Of a stretch of 5,427 nucleotides of DNA, positions 5,105 to 5,427 are shown one piece after another (within the stretch, counting starts at the first letter, position 1; each line of letters begins with the position of its first letter). The notes below the pieces were generated by a model. The model was not told the origin of the DNA. It was given only the letters and a program-made list of their open reading frames with translations, and did not search any database. The position numbers and the translations under genes are program-made. Source of the stretch: an uncultured Gammaproteobacteria bacterium (GTDB lineage Bacteria > Pseudomonadota > Gammaproteobacteria > UBA9214); assembly GCA_905480305.1 (NCBI GenBank), contig CAJQPV010000107.1, positions 1-5,427 of the forward strand, in the 5' to 3' direction.

Positions 5105-5427
5105 ATGACGCGCAGTGTGCTTTGCAGAGGTCTGTATGCCATCACGGACGAACGACTGAGCGCGCCCGGGCAACTGCCTGTTTGTGTCAGTGCAGCCATC
5201 GCCGGTGGTGCCACTGTCATCCAGTACCGCAACAAACAGGGCAATGCACAACAGCGCCGGCAGGAAGCCGGGGCACTGCTGCAACTGTGTCAGCAGCACC
5301 GGGTGCCGTTGATCATTAACGATGACGTAGCACTGGCCGCCAGCGTAAATGCCGACGGGGTACACCTGGGAAAGACGGACGCCTCGCTGGCACAGGCACG
5401 GCAACAACTCGGGCCGCAAGCCATTAT
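5105..5427 (+). CDS. thiE: Thiamine phosphate synthase ThiE, N-terminal part (cut by window edge)
   Basis: ThiE condenses HMP diphosphate with thiazole phosphate to form thiamine phosphate and pyrophosphate. The visible 107 residues form roughly the first half of the usual 200-220-residue TIM barrel. Hallmarks are GLYAITDERL (9-18), ATVIQYRNKQ (36-45), a diphosphate-binding strand that in many homologues reads QYRDK or QLRDK, VPLIINDDVALA (67-78) and ADGVHLGKTD (83-92). Asp73 and Asp92 fall where the family's two magnesium-binding aspartates lie. HLGKTD departs slightly from the common HLGQED, a tolerated-looking variation. The ATG follows the thiD TGA with no intervening base (TGAATGA), so translation is probably coupled. 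The C-terminal part, including the rest of the phosphate site, is outside the window. Confidence 0.96.
   Translation, partial: MTRSVLCRGLYAITDERLSAPGQLPVCVSAAIAGGATVIQYRNKQGNAQQRRQEAGALLQLCQQHRVPLIINDDVALAASVNADGVHLGKTDASLAQARQQLGPQAI

Noticed and set aside
4883..5419. A 178-codon minus-strand frame opposite the thiD-thiE junction
   Set aside because: ThiD and ThiE are both supported by motifs on the plus strand across the same bases.

Overview
The window looks like an ordinary chromosomal stretch from a gammaproteobacterium. GC content is moderately high by eye, coding is dense, and the gene content is typical: a type II secretion (T2SS) pseudopilin operon, a rubredoxin gene, and a thiD-thiE thiamine pair. 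A divergent rubredoxin / thiD-thiE layout is, from general knowledge, familiar in Pseudomonas-like and Chromatiales-like genomes. I cannot name a genus from the sequence. I see no insertion sequence, phage gene, CRISPR array, tRNA or rRNA.

Region 1 (1-3157, minus strand): a tightly packed operon read right to left as gspG-gspH-gspI-gspJ-gspK, followed by the first 28 codons of gspL, which runs off the left edge. GspG is the major pseudopilin. GspH, I, J and K are the minor pseudopilins that form the tip of the pseudopilus, and GspL is the inner-membrane platform protein. The genes are spaced by 5 nt, a 4-nt overlap, a 1-nt overlap and 4 nt, so translational coupling is likely. The exception is an 85-nt gap before gspL. 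The usual upstream genes (gspC, D, E, F) are not beside gspG, so the T2SS locus is split.

Region 2 (3158-3896, minus strand): a 202-nt gap holds a possible gsp promoter and two short hairpins. Upstream of it lies a gene for a 175-residue DUF5063-like protein of unknown function.

Region 3 (3900-5427): a 57-residue rubredoxin gene on the minus strand is divergent from thiD-thiE on the plus strand. ThiD phosphorylates the pyrimidine precursor of thiamine, and ThiE joins it to the thiazole phosphate. The two ORFs abut with no gap, and thiE is cut by the right edge after 107 codons. No TPP riboswitch is evident in front of thiD.

No clearly new multigene system is visible. The items most worth a second look are a calcium-loop-like DxNxDGxxD segment in GspH, the orphan DUF5063-like gene, and the split T2SS operon with its uncoupled gspL.
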